Assembly: GCF_011299595.1 (NCBI RefSeq)
Contig: NZ_CP049867.1
Coordinates: forward strand, 930,001 to 994,000
Direction: 5' to 3'
Length of the DNA stretch: 64,000 nt
Source of the DNA: Nocardioides sp. HDW12B
GTDB lineage: Bacteria > Actinomycetota > Actinomycetes > Propionibacteriales > Nocardioidaceae
Shown here: positions 43,576-51,919 of the stretch, piece by piece
Numbering within the stretch: the first letter of the stretch is position 1
Layout of the letters: every line of letters begins with the position of its first letter
The notes under the pieces: generated by a model
Database searches by the model: none
The model's input: the letters and a program-made list of their open reading frames with translations, nothing else
Told to the model about the DNA's origin: nothing
Position numbers and translations under genes: made by a program

Positions 43576-44157
43576 ATGGCGTCCGAGCCGACCCTGCGCC
43601 TGGTGCACGCCCGTGAGCCCAACGACGTGGATCTCCTCGTCGGCAAGGTCGCGCGCGGTGACACCGGTGCCTTCGAGCGTCTCTACGACGCCCTCGGCGC
43701 CTCCGTGTACGGCGTCGCCCGCCGGGTCGTGCGCGACCCGAACCGGGCCGAGGACGTCGCTCAGGAGGTCTTCCTCGACGTCTGGCGCAAGGCCCCCAGC
43801 TTCGACCGGGCCCGGGGGTCGGCCAAGACCTGGATCATGACGATCGCCCACCGCCGCGCCGTCGACGCCGTCCGGCGCAACGAGACCCAGAAGCGGTACG
43901 ACGGCCACGCGGTCGTCGAGGAGGTCGGTCACGACGAGCCCGCGGACACGGTCCTGCGCACCGAGGAGCACCAGGAGGTACGGGGCTGCCTGGAGTCCCT
44001 GACCGAGCTCCAGCTGGAGTCGGTGCAGCTGGCCTACTTCAACGGCTACACCTACAACGAGGTCGCCACGATCCTCGAGAAGCCCCTTCCGACCATCAAG
44101 ACCCGCATGCGGGACGGTCTGATCCGCCTGCGTGACTGTCTGGAGGCCACCCGATGA
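43576..44157 (+). CDS. sigK: ECF RNA polymerase sigma factor SigK
   Basis: 193 residues. Region 2 (AFERLYDALGASVYGVARRVVRDPNRAEDVAQEVFLDVWRKAPSFD) and region 4 (LTELQLESVQLAYFNGYTYNE, ATILEKPLPTIKTRMRDGLI) are both complete. AYFNGYTYNEVA is typical of the SigK/ECF19 group. It redirects RNA polymerase when freed from the membrane anti-sigma encoded next, with which it overlaps by 4 bp (ATGA). GAGAGGGG precedes the ATG at 43576. Confidence 0.94.
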   Translation: MASEPTLRLVHAREPNDVDLLVGKVARGDTGAFERLYDALGASVYGVARRVVRDPNRAEDVAQEVFLDVWRKAPSFDRARGSAKTWIMTIAHRRAVDAVRRNETQKRYDGHAVVEEVGHDEPADTVLRTEEHQEVRGCLESLTELQLESVQLAYFNGYTYNEVATILEKPLPTIKTRMRDGLIRLRDCLEATR

Positions 44158-44939
44158 ACGTCGACGTCCACACCCTCTCGGGTGCCTATGCCCTCGACGC
44201 CCTCAGCCGCGAGGAGCGCGACACGTTCCGCGCCCACCTCGCCGCCTGCCCGGCCTGCCGGGAGGAGGTCGAGGAGCTGCGCGACGCCGCCGCCCGGATG
44301 GGCGCGGCCCAGTGGTCCTCGCCCTCGCCGGGCCTGCGCTCCCGCGTCCTGGACGCCGCGGCCCGCACCCCGCAGCAGCCGCCGGCCCGTCCGGTGACAC
44401 CGGCGACGCCGACGACTCAGCCGACTCAGCCGACGCAGACGACGGGGCGTCCCGGCGACGGCGACCGGACGTCGTCCGTCGTGCCCCTCACGCGTCGCCG
44501 CTGGCCGGCGATGCTGGCGTCCGCGGCCGCCGTCGTGGCGCTGGCACTCGGCGGCGTGGCCGTCGTGCAGTCGCTCGACGACGGCGCCGAGGACCTGACG
44601 GCCGGTCCGGCGCGGGTCTTCGACGCCGACGACGTGCGGCGCGACACGTTCGCGACCGAGAACGGCGGCGCCCTCACCGTGGGCATCTCCGAGAGCCGCA
44701 ACCAGATGGCCGTCGATGCCCGGGAGCTCCCGCCCCTGGACCGGCAGCACGTCTACCAGCTCTGGACCGTCCACGACGGCGCGATGGTCAGCGCGGCCGT
44801 CCTCACCGAAGGCACCACCGGTGCCGCGATGGGGCTGCCCGCCGCGGACACCCGGGTCGCGGTGACGGTCGAGCCGGCCGGTGGCTCGGAGCAGCCGACG
44901 AGCGAGCCGATCGTGGAGGTCGACCCGACGCAGGTCTGA
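44154..44939 (+). CDS. rskA: Anti-sigma-K factor RskA
   Basis: 261 residues. N-terminal zinc-binding anti-sigma domain (VHTLSGAYALDALSREERDTFRAHLAACPACREEVEEL; HxxxC-C type), a Pro/Thr-rich linker, one membrane helix (PAMLASAAAVVALALGGVAVV, ~122-142) and an extracytoplasmic RskA domain with the PPLDRQHVYQLWTVHDG block. It holds SigK at the membrane until proteolysis releases it. Coupled to sigK. Confidence 0.94.
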   Translation: MNVDVHTLSGAYALDALSREERDTFRAHLAACPACREEVEELRDAAARMGAAQWSSPSPGLRSRVLDAAARTPQQPPARPVTPATPTTQPTQPTQTTGRPGDGDRTSSVVPLTRRRWPAMLASAAAVVALALGGVAVVQSLDDGAEDLTAGPARVFDADDVRRDTFATENGGALTVGISESRNQMAVDARELPPLDRQHVYQLWTVHDGAMVSAAVLTEGTTGAAMGLPAADTRVAVTVEPAGGSEQPTSEPIVEVDPTQV

Positions 44940-44947
44940 CCCTCCGG

Positions 44948-46558
44948 TCAGTCGTCGTCGGTCGGCAGCGCCGTACCGGTGAGCTCGAGCACGGCCATCG
45001 CGGCGTTGTGCCCGCCGACGCCGGTGACCGCGCCGCCACGGCGCGACCCGGCGCCGCACACGAGGACGTTGTCGGCCGCCCCGGCCACGCCCCACCGGTG
45101 CGCGGCTCCCGTCGGGCCGTCCGCCTCGGACGCCTCGTCGTCCCACGGCCACGACAGCGGGCCGTGGAACGCGTGGCCGCCGGGCATGGCCAGGGCCGCC
45201 TCGACGTCCTGCGGTGCGAGCGCCTGCAGGCACGGGTTGCCGTGCCGGTCCAGCGAGATCAGGGTCTCCAGCGGCTCCTCGAGGTGGACGTTGACGGCGT
45301 CGAGCATCCGCAGCACGAGCTCGTCGCGCTGGGGCTCGACGTGGCCTGAGAACAGCCGGGCCGGGGTCTGGAGACCGAAGTAGGTGAAGGCGTGCTTGCC
45401 GTGGACCGCCATCGTCCCGAGGATCGAGGGGTCGGTGAGGGTGTGGCAGAACAGGTTGCCCGGCGGGATCTCCGGGATCAGGCCCTCCTGCGCCTCGAGG
45501 TAGGCCTCCTGCAGCTGCTCGTAGCCCTCGGCGACGTGGAACGAGCCGGAGAAGGCCATCGGCGGTGACATCTGGTTGCGCAGGCGGGGGAGCTTCTCCA
45601 GCAGCATGTTGATCTGCACCTGGGCGCCCTCCGGGCGCGGGCCGGGGTTGTCGCCGAGCAGCAGCCGCATCACCCAGGGCGCCACGTTGCCGAGCACGTA
45701 GGAGCAGTCGGCCGTGTGCTCGGCGCCGCCGTGGCGGAAGGTCACGCGCGCCTCGCGCCCGTCGGTGCGCACGGCCGTGACGAAGGCCCGGGTCACGATC
45801 TCGCCCCGGTGCCGGCGTACGGCGCCCTCGAGCAGGTCGGTGAGTGCCCCCATGCCGCCCAGCGGCACCGACCAGGCGCCGGCACTGCCGATGACGGCGT
45901 GCTGCAGGAAGGTGCGGTTGGGGGTCAGCTCGGGGTCGTTGAGGTCGGCGAAGGTGCCGATGAGGGCGTCGGTCGCGACCAGGCCGCGCACCAGGTCGTC
46001 GGCGAAGCGCGACTCGAGGGTCTCGCCGAGCGGTCGCTCCGCGAGCAGCTCCCACACGTCGGGGGCCAGCAGCTCGCGCACCTCGGCGGCCGGGCGCAGC
46101 GGCTCCAGCAGGGTGGGGCGCAGGGCCTCGCCCGCGGCCGCCAGCTGCGAGCGGAAGGCCGTCCAGCTCTCGTACTCCCGGCCCGAGCCGGTCAGCTGGG
46201 CGAAGGAGTCGGCCGTCATGCCGGTGGGGTTGCTCTCGATGACGAGACCGGTGTGGCGACCGCCGCGGATCGTCGGCACGTAGGCCGCCATCCGGCGGGC
46301 CCGCAACGGGGCCTCGACGCCGAGGTCCTCCAGGATCCGGGGCGGCATGGGCCCGACCCGGTGGGCGTAGGTCGACATCCGCACCGGCAGGCCGGCGAAG
46401 CTCTGGTGGCTGGTGGCCGCGCCACCGACCTGGCCGAGCCGCTCGAGGACCAGCACGGAGAGGCCGCTGAGGGCGAGGTAGCCCGCAGCGACGAGACCGT
46501 TGTGGCCGCCTCCGACCACGACGACGTCGTAGCGTGACTGCTGCGTGGGGACCGTCAT
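44948..46558 (-). CDS. FAD-dependent oxidoreductase (phytoene desaturase/PYROXD2-like)
   Basis: 536 residues. Rossmann dinucleotide site VVVVGGGHNGLVAAGYLALSG, then LERLGQVGGAATSHQ. The C-terminal flavin block NVLVCGAGSRRGGAVTGVGGHNAA is shared by CrtI/carotenoid isomerase-type and PYROXD2 proteins. No carotenoid genes are near, so the substrate is open. It is 8 bp convergent with rskA and divergent from pirin. Confidence 0.88.
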   Translation of the reverse strand: MTVPTQQSRYDVVVVGGGHNGLVAAGYLALSGLSVLVLERLGQVGGAATSHQSFAGLPVRMSTYAHRVGPMPPRILEDLGVEAPLRARRMAAYVPTIRGGRHTGLVIESNPTGMTADSFAQLTGSGREYESWTAFRSQLAAAGEALRPTLLEPLRPAAEVRELLAPDVWELLAERPLGETLESRFADDLVRGLVATDALIGTFADLNDPELTPNRTFLQHAVIGSAGAWSVPLGGMGALTDLLEGAVRRHRGEIVTRAFVTAVRTDGREARVTFRHGGAEHTADCSYVLGNVAPWVMRLLLGDNPGPRPEGAQVQINMLLEKLPRLRNQMSPPMAFSGSFHVAEGYEQLQEAYLEAQEGLIPEIPPGNLFCHTLTDPSILGTMAVHGKHAFTYFGLQTPARLFSGHVEPQRDELVLRMLDAVNVHLEEPLETLISLDRHGNPCLQALAPQDVEAALAMPGGHAFHGPLSWPWDDEASEADGPTGAAHRWGVAGAADNVLVCGAGSRRGGAVTGVGGHNAAMAVLELTGTALPTDDD

Positions 46559-46645
46559 CGAGCCACAAGGTACTAGGTCCGAGGGGCCCGTCCGGGTGGT
46601 CTGGGCGAAGACGCGCGGTGCGGGAACAACCCGTGGTGCATACTG

Positions 46646-46659
46646 GTTGAAGCGTCAAC
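46646..46659. promoter_or_regulatory. Candidate operator before pirin
   Basis: GTTGA-AGCG-TCAAC, a perfect 5-bp dyad, 22 bp before the pirin start and overlapping a TACTGG/-10-like region. Symmetry and spacing resemble MarR/HxlR-type operators. No regulator is adjacent. Confidence 0.45.
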
Positions 46660-46681
46660 TGATCGATCCGAGGAGGACGTC

Positions 46682-47662
46682 GTGCCCGCTGTCACCGTCG
46701 AGGACCTGACCACCCTGCCGCGCCTGCAGGCGCCCACGCTGGGCGACACCGCCCGCCCGGTGCTCCAGGTGACCACCGCGCCGCGCGGCTACGAGGGGGA
46801 GGGTTTCCCCGTACGTCGGGCCTTCGCCGGCGTCGACCTGCGCCTGCTCGACCCCTTCATCCACCTCGACCAGATGGGCGAGGTGGAGTACGCCCCCGGC
46901 GAGCCCAAGGGCACGCCCTGGCACCCGCACCGCGGCTTCGAGACCGTCACCTACATGATCGACGGCGTCATGGACCACCACGACTCCGAGGGCGGTGGCG
47001 GGTCCATCACCGACGGCGACACCCAGTGGATGACCGCCGGCTCCGGCCTGCTGCACATCGAGACCCCGCCGGAGTGGCTCGTCGCGAAGGGCGGGATGTT
47101 CCACGGCCTGCAGCTGTGGGTCAACCTGCCGCGGGCGCAGAAGTGGGCGCAGCCGCGCTACCAGGACCTGCGGTCCTCCCAGCTCGGCCTCACCACGAGC
47201 GCCGACGCCGGCGCGCTGGTGCGGGTCATCGCCGGTGAGGTGGGCGGCGTGGCCGGCCCCGGGTCGACGTACACCCCGATGGCGATGGTGCACGCGACCC
47301 TCGCCCCCGGCTCGCACCTGGACCTGCCGTGGTCGGTCGACTTCAACGCCCTGGTCTACGTGCTCGGCGGCAGCGGACTGGTCGGTCCCGATCGCCGGCC
47401 GCTGGAGACCGGGCAGCTCGCGGTGCTCGGGCGCGGCGACTTCCTCCAGGTCGCGGCGGCGGAGCGCCAGGACGCCCACCACCCGAACGTCGAGCTCGTC
47501 GTCATCGGCGGGCTGCCGATCCGCGAGCCCGTCGCGTGGGGCGGTCCTTTCGTGATGAACACCAAGGCCGAGGTCATGCAGGCCTTCGAGGACCACCAGA
47601 AGGGTCGCCTCGGCGTGATCCCGCCGGTGCACGGGGCGCCGACGCGCGTGGTCGAGGGCTGA
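46682..47662 (+). CDS. Pirin family protein
   Basis: 326 residues, two cupin domains. The metal-binding block WHPHRGFETVTYMIDGVMDHHDSEG, followed by GDTQWMTAGSGLLHIE, supplies the His/His/His/Glu set. Bacterial pirins act as quercetinases or redox-responsive modulators. GAGGAGG lies before the GTG at 46682. It is divergent from the FAD oxidoreductase. Confidence 0.93.
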   Translation: MPAVTVEDLTTLPRLQAPTLGDTARPVLQVTTAPRGYEGEGFPVRRAFAGVDLRLLDPFIHLDQMGEVEYAPGEPKGTPWHPHRGFETVTYMIDGVMDHHDSEGGGGSITDGDTQWMTAGSGLLHIETPPEWLVAKGGMFHGLQLWVNLPRAQKWAQPRYQDLRSSQLGLTTSADAGALVRVIAGEVGGVAGPGSTYTPMAMVHATLAPGSHLDLPWSVDFNALVYVLGGSGLVGPDRRPLETGQLAVLGRGDFLQVAAAERQDAHHPNVELVVIGGLPIREPVAWGGPFVMNTKAEVMQAFEDHQKGRLGVIPPVHGAPTRVVEG

Positions 47663-47704
47663 GCCTCCGCGGCTGAGGGACCCGGCTCGGGCATCCTTGG
47701 CCCG

Positions 47705-48451
47705 GTGAGCGACGAGCGACGTACCGCCTGGGAGGACGTGACCGCCTGGCCCCTGGTGGCGTCCGCGGTGGTGTTCCTGGGGGCCTACGCCTGGCCCATC
47801 CTCGACCCCTCGCTGTCGTCGGGGTGGGTGGCCGTCTGCGCCACCGTCGCGGGACTGGTCTGGCTGCTCTTCGCGGTCGACTTCCTGGTGCGCCTCGCCC
47901 TGGCGGAGCAGCGGGGCCGCTTCGTGCGTGACAACCTCGTCGACCTCGCCAGCGTGATCCTGCCGCTGCTGCGACCGCTGCAGCTGCTGCGGCTGGTGCG
48001 GGCACTGCGGATCCTCGACCGCAAGCTGGGGGAGAGCCTGCACGGCAGGGTCGGCTACTACCTCGTCGCCGCGTCGTCGCTGGCCGTGGTCATCGCCTCC
48101 CTCGCCGTGCTCGACGCCGAGCGTGAGGCACCGGGGGCGAACATCACCTCGATCGGCGACGCGGTCTGGTGGGCGTTCACGACGATGACCACCGTCGGGT
48201 ACGGCGACCAGTACCCGGTCACCACCGTGGGCCGTTGCATCGCCGTGGGTCTGATGCTCTTCGGCGTGGGCCTGCTCGGGAGCGTCACCGCTTCGCTGGC
48301 CTCGTTGCTGCTCGAGCGGGTGGCCGAGGAGGACGAGGCGGACCGGACCGCGACCCGGCGCGACCTCGAGGAGCTGACCCGCGAGACCGCGACCCTGACC
48401 GCCGAGATCCAGCGCCTGCACCGGCGCCTCGACGAGCGGGGACCCGGGTGA
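47705..48451 (+). CDS. Voltage-gated-type potassium channel
   Basis: 248 residues. Helices S1-S4-like (WPLVASAVVFLGAYAWPIL; VWLLFAVDFLVRLAL; LLRPLQLLRLVRALRILDRKL with regularly spaced Arg) lead to pore helix and selectivity filter WWAFTTMTTVGYGDQYPVTT, then an inner helix and a C-terminal coiled coil (RDLEELTRETATLTAEIQRLHRRL) that may tetramerise it. K+ selective by the TVGYGD filter. GTG start at 47705; the stop overlaps the next gene. Confidence 0.93.
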   Translation: MSDERRTAWEDVTAWPLVASAVVFLGAYAWPILDPSLSSGWVAVCATVAGLVWLLFAVDFLVRLALAEQRGRFVRDNLVDLASVILPLLRPLQLLRLVRALRILDRKLGESLHGRVGYYLVAASSLAVVIASLAVLDAEREAPGANITSIGDAVWWAFTTMTTVGYGDQYPVTTVGRCIAVGLMLFGVGLLGSVTASLASLLLERVAEEDEADRTATRRDLEELTRETATLTAEIQRLHRRLDERGPG

Positions 48452-48762
48452 GCCGCCGCCCCTCGACCGCCTGGCGGATCCACCTGGGCGTGGTGGTGGT
48501 GGCCACCGTCGGTCTGCTGGTGGCCGGCATCGCGCACGGTGACTCACCCGAGGCCGACCCGCTGACGGCCGGCTTCTACCTCGTCCTGCTGCTGCTCGGG
48601 ATGCCGTGGTCGATCGTGCTCATCGCGGCCGGGACGGCGGTGGGCGGCGCGGTGGACGACCTGCCGGTGTGGAGCGGGGACGTGCTCGTGGTGGCGGCGG
48701 CCGGGATCAACCTCGCCCTCCACCACTGGATCCGCCGACGCCGGGCCCCTGCGGAGGACTGA
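48448..48762 (+). CDS. Small membrane protein
   Basis: 104 residues with three hydrophobic segments (LGVVVVATVGLLVAGIAH, GFYLVLLLLGMPWSIVLIAAG, VLVVAAAGINLALHHW). Start GTG overlaps the potassium-channel stop (GTGA), so it is likely coexpressed and could be an accessory subunit; that is speculation. Its last 56 bp overlap a convergent small gene. Family unknown. Confidence 0.72.
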   Translation: MSRRPSTAWRIHLGVVVVATVGLLVAGIAHGDSPEADPLTAGFYLVLLLLGMPWSIVLIAAGTAVGGAVDDLPVWSGDVLVVAAAGINLALHHWIRRRRAPAED

Positions 48763-48964
48763 GCGCGTCAGTGCGCACGGGGCGGAGGCGTTCCTCCGGG
48801 TGCCAGCCGAGGTGGGTGAGCCCCGGGCCCACCGACCAGCGGACGAAGCCGCTCCAGCCGTTGCCGTCGTGGCGGTAGGCCTCGAGGTCCCCGACGAGCC
48901 AGGTGTCCCCGACGAGGACCTGGACCTCGCGGACACGGTCGGGGCGGAGGTCGACGTACGTCAT
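48707..48964 (-). CDS. Conserved small hypothetical protein
   Basis: 85 residues: TYVDLRPDRVREVQVLVGDTWLVGDLEAYRHDGNGWSGFVRWSVGPG then THLGWHPEERLRPV. The beta-rich ~65-residue core (VxVxxxWxxGxLEAYR...WxGxVRxS) recurs in actinobacteria as a hypothetical family. The C-terminal ~20 Gly/Ser-rich residues overlap the 3' end of the preceding convergent gene and may be read-through sequence. Start ATG at 48964. Confidence 0.68.
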   Translation of the reverse strand: MTYVDLRPDRVREVQVLVGDTWLVGDLEAYRHDGNGWSGFVRWSVGPGLTHLGWHPEERLRPVRTDALSPPQGPGVGGSSGGGRG

Positions 48965-49137
48965 GGGGTCTCCCCGGCTCGGTCGACCCCGAGCCACGAA
49001 GACTAGCGATCTCCAGGGCGATCTATCGGGCGGGGGAGACGCATGTCCGCGCTGGTCGTGGGTACCCGGCGCGAGGCCGCCCGCTCCGGCCGCCGGGCGG
49101 AGCCGGGCGGGCGGTCGTCGATACTCCTCCACGCACC

Positions 49138-49536
49138 TCACGGTGCGTGGTCGGGGCCTCCGTGGTCGGCGCGCGCCTGCTTCGACTCCGCCGCCGCGAC
49201 GCGCTGGCTCAGGCTGCCGGTGCGCAGCCGGCGCTGGTCGCTCAGCTCGTTGCCCCCGGAGCCCGTCCGGCCGGCCAGGTCCGAGGCCTCGCTCTGGCCG
49301 CCGGGCGGCAGGTCGCGGGTGTCGTAGCCCGGCTCGGCGCCGGTCCAGTACTGCAGCAGCGCCAGCGGCAGCCGGGTGGCCTCGGAGACCGCCTCCAGGC
49401 TGTGCCCGGCGTCGACGGCGTCGAGGACGGCGACGCGGACGCGTCGTTCGTGGTCGAGGAAGGTGACGGCCAGGTGTGCGAGGCGTTCCAGCTCGTCAGG
49501 CAGGGTCCCGTCGCGACCGTCCGAGGAGTCGTTCAT
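49138..49536 (-). CDS. Hypothetical cytosolic protein with a helix-turn-helix-like segment
   Basis: 132 residues. An acidic N-terminus, then LERLAHLAVTFLDHERRVRVAVLDAVDAGHSLEAVSEATRLPLALLQYWTG, where SLEAVSEATRLPLALLQYW could be a weak helix-turn-helix; a polar tail rich in Gln/Ser follows. GC-rich third positions support it as a real gene. Divergent from the RsbW-like gene. Confidence 0.6.
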   Translation of the reverse strand: MNDSSDGRDGTLPDELERLAHLAVTFLDHERRVRVAVLDAVDAGHSLEAVSEATRLPLALLQYWTGAEPGYDTRDLPPGGQSEASDLAGRTGSGGNELSDQRRLRTGSLSQRVAAAESKQARADHGGPDHAP

Positions 49537-49718
49537 GACCCTTCATCGTAGTGGCGCTCGACGCCGTCGTCATCACCCTGCAGGCGGGGCCGGCGACGAC
49601 GCGAGCGCAGGATCGACGGGGCTGGCGACGCATCGATCGGCCGCCACGGGGAACGGGAGGCAGGTACCAGTCCCGGTGCCCCACACCGCTCCACGAGGAG
49701 GACCTCCTGTGCGTCCGC

Positions 49719-50105
49719 GTGCTCGACATCGCCCTGCCGACCGGCCTGGCCAGCGTGTCGACCGCGCGCCGTCTCGTGCGCGAGATCGTGGCGACCTCGG
49801 CGAACCCCGAGCTCGCGGACGACGCGGCGCTGCTCACCAGCGAGGTGGTCACCAACGCGCTGCTGCACGGGCGGTCGCCGGTGCGGATCGCGGTCAGCGT
49901 GGGGATGGGGGTGCGGATCGAGGTCTCGGACTGCGGGCCGCGCGACCTTGTGGTGCGGGAGCACGGCGCGCTGGCGACCTCCGGTCGCGGGCTCACGCTG
50001 CTCGACCTGCTCGCGCGATGGGGGGTGGTCCAGACGGACACCGGCAAGGCGGTCTGGTTCGAGCTCGGCGAGACCCGCGCACGGCCCGGGGGAGCAGCGA
50101 CGTGA
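49719..50105 (+). CDS. RsbW-like ATP-binding protein (anti-sigma kinase fold)
   Basis: 128 residues. Bergerat-fold boxes: SEVVTNALLHGRSPVRIAV (N-box), IEVSDCGPRDLVV (G1) and TSGRGLTLLDLLARWGV (G2). No obvious DNA-binding or membrane part. Such stand-alone HATPase proteins are serine kinases or anti-sigma factors of partner-switch systems. The start is uncertain: GTG 49719 gives a family-length protein, while GAGGAGG at 49695-49701 would better serve a start a few codons upstream. It is 113 bp before the DevR-like gene. Confidence 0.75.
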   Translation: MLDIALPTGLASVSTARRLVREIVATSANPELADDAALLTSEVVTNALLHGRSPVRIAVSVGMGVRIEVSDCGPRDLVVREHGALATSGRGLTLLDLLARWGVVQTDTGKAVWFELGETRARPGGAAT

Positions 50106-50189
50106 GGCAGCGCCGACCGGTCCGCGAGGGCCCGGCCCAACGGTCCACACCGACGTGCAGTTGACGTGATGGGGTGGACGGACCACTCT

Positions 50190-50203
50190 GAGACGATCGT
50201 CCC
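50190..50203. promoter_or_regulatory. DosR-like box upstream of the DevR-like gene
   Basis: GAGAC-GATC-GTCCC matches GGGAC-4-GTCCC at nine of ten positions, 15 bp before the GTG at 50219. It suggests autoregulation. If it covers a -35 region, the transcript would begin inside the annotated start, which favours the downstream GTG at 50264. Confidence 0.5.
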
Positions 50204-50218
50204 ACTTGCCCAGAAGGG

Positions 50219-50917
50219 GTGCTTATCAGTATCGAACCAGCCGACACACCGCTCACGCCTCCCGTGGAGTCACGCCGCACCCGCGTCTTCATCCTCGACG
50301 ACCACGAGCTCGTCCGACGCGGCCTGAAGGACCTCTTCGAGGCCGAGGACGACTTCGAGGTCGTGGGGGAGTCCGGCTCGGCCAAGGACGCACAGGCGCG
50401 GATCCCGGCTCTGCGGCCCGACGTCGCGATCCTCGACGGGCGGCTGCCGGACGGCACGGGCGTCGAGGTGTGCCGTGCGGTCCGCTCGGTCGACCCCTCG
50501 ATCCGAGCCATCATCCTGACGTCGTACGACGACGACGAGGCGCTCTTCGCGGCGATCATGGCCGGTGCCGCGGGCTACCTGCTCAAGCAGATCATCGGCG
50601 TCGACTTCCTCGAGGCCATCCGTCAGGTCGCCGACGGGCAGTCGCTGCTCGACCCGGCCGTCACCCAGCGAGTCCTGGACCGGCTGCGCAACGGTGGCGC
50701 GCACGAGCCCGAGGAGCTGCGCCAGCTCACGCCGCAGGAGCGGCACGTCCTCGACCTCATCGCCGAGGGCCTCACCAACCGTCAGATCGGCGAGAAGCTC
50801 TTCCTGGCCGAGAAGACGGTCAAGAACTACGTCACGAGCGTGCTGGCCAAGCTCGGCATGCAGCGCCGCACCCAGGCCGCGGTCTTCGTCTCCAAGCTGC
50901 TCGAGCAGCCCCGCTGA
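50219..50917 (+). CDS. DevR/DosR-like response regulator
   Basis: 232 residues. Receiver with FILDDHELVRRGL (acidic pocket), phospho-Asp73 in AILDGRLPDG and Lys123 in YLLKQI; LuxR output LTPQERHVLDLIAEGLTNRQ, LFLAEKTVKNYVTSVLAKLG, MQRRTQAAVF. The LFLAEKTVKNYV and RRTQAAVF blocks closely match M. tuberculosis DosR, the hypoxia/NO regulator. No sensor kinase is adjacent. GTG 50219 or GTG 50264 may be the true start (RRTRVFILDD follows soon after the latter). A terminator and tRNA-His follow. Confidence 0.88.
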   Translation: MLISIEPADTPLTPPVESRRTRVFILDDHELVRRGLKDLFEAEDDFEVVGESGSAKDAQARIPALRPDVAILDGRLPDGTGVEVCRAVRSVDPSIRAIILTSYDDDEALFAAIMAGAAGYLLKQIIGVDFLEAIRQVADGQSLLDPAVTQRVLDRLRNGGAHEPEELRQLTPQERHVLDLIAEGLTNRQIGEKLFLAEKTVKNYVTSVLAKLGMQRRTQAAVFVSKLLEQPR

Positions 50918-50942
50918 GACGGCCCCCGACGAGAGAAAGAAC

Positions 50943-50982
50943 GAGCCCCAGGCCGTCCGGCGTGCCGGATGACCTGGGGCTC
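50943..50982 (+). terminator. Terminator after the DevR-like gene
   Basis: GAGCCCCAGG / CCTGGGGCTC, 10-bp perfect stem with an inner CCGG/CCGG helix, followed by TCTTCTC. It is also downstream of the leftward tRNA-His and may stop both. Confidence 0.7.
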
Positions 50983-50989
50983 TTCTCGG

Positions 50990-51063
50990 GGTGAATGACG
51001 GGACTTGAACCCGCGACATCCGCGACCACAACGCGGCGCTCTACCAGCTGAGCTACATCCACC
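50990..51063 (-). tRNA. tRNA-His (GUG)
   Basis: Acceptor GTGGATG/CATTCAC with an encoded G at -1 (position 51063) opposite C73 (50990), the histidine identity feature. Anticodon stem CCGCG/CGCGG, loop TTGTGGT, anticodon GTG. Follows orn on the same strand, a common actinobacterial arrangement. Confidence 0.95.
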
Positions 51064-51122
51064 ATGTCGGCTCGGTCGCGGGGAGGCCCCACGAGCGGCA
51101 ACGGCGAGAAGTGTACCTGCTC

Positions 51123-51836
51123 TCAGGCAGGCCCCGGACCGGGGCCGTCCTGCGGCTCCGGTGCCGGCCGGTGGTCCTCCGGTTGGAGGGCGTCCGGCTC
51201 GGCGGGCGCCGGGGGCGCCTCGTCGCCGGTCAGCCCGGTGAGGGTGCCGCCGTGGCGGGCGGCCAGCTCGCGGGCCTCGACCGAGGACGGGCCGGGCGGC
51301 GGCACGAAGACCGCCTCGCGGTAGTAACGCAGCTCCTCGATGCTCTCCTGGATGTCGGCCAGGGCGCGGTGGTTGCCGCGCTTGGTCGGGGAGTTGAAGT
51401 AGGTGCGCGGGTACCACCGCCGTGACAGCTCCTTGATGGAGGAGACGTCGACGATGCGGTAGTGCAGGAACGCGTCGAGCTCGGCCATGTCCCGGGCGAT
51501 GAAGAGCCGGTCGGTGCCGACCGTGTTGCCGGCCAGGGGCGGGCGCGAGCCGTCGGGACAGTGCTCGCGGACGTAGGCGAGCACCTGCTCCTCCGCCTCG
51601 GCGAGGGTGATGCCGGCCTCGAGCTCCTCCAGCAGGCCCGACGAGGTGTGCATGTCGCGCACGAACGGCACCATCTGCTCCAGGGCCGCGGCGGGCGGCT
51701 TGATGACGAGGTCGACCCCCTCGCCGAGCACGTTGAGCTCGAAGTCGGTGACGAGCGCCGCCACCTCGACGAGGGCGTCGGACTCCACCAGGAGCCCCGT
51801 CATCTCACAGTCGATCCACACCAGCCGGTCAGTCAC
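51123..51836 (-). CDS. orn: Oligoribonuclease
   Basis: 237 residues. DEDDh exonuclease: LVWIDCEMTGL (Asp9, Glu11), later YFNSPTKRGNHRALADIQESIEELRYYRE with the catalytic His and Asp. It degrades 2-5 nt RNAs and pGpG. About 45 Pro/Glu-rich C-terminal residues are extra to the core family. tRNA-His lies 59 bp downstream. Confidence 0.95.
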   Translation of the reverse strand: MTDRLVWIDCEMTGLLVESDALVEVAALVTDFELNVLGEGVDLVIKPPAAALEQMVPFVRDMHTSSGLLEELEAGITLAEAEEQVLAYVREHCPDGSRPPLAGNTVGTDRLFIARDMAELDAFLHYRIVDVSSIKELSRRWYPRTYFNSPTKRGNHRALADIQESIEELRYYREAVFVPPPGPSSVEARELAARHGGTLTGLTGDEAPPAPAEPDALQPEDHRPAPEPQDGPGPGPA

Positions 51837-51919
51837 GCTGCGACCCTACTCACCGGGTGCGCGGTCGGGGCCCATACGGGTGCGACGCCCGGCCCGGCCC
51901 CGGTGAGAGACTCGGCCGC

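Noticed and set aside
49043-49327. Possible short rightward gene with a good GGGGGAG ribosome site
   Set aside because: Runs antisense into the hypothetical gene at 49138-49536, and the translation is Arg/Ser/Pro-rich shadow-like.
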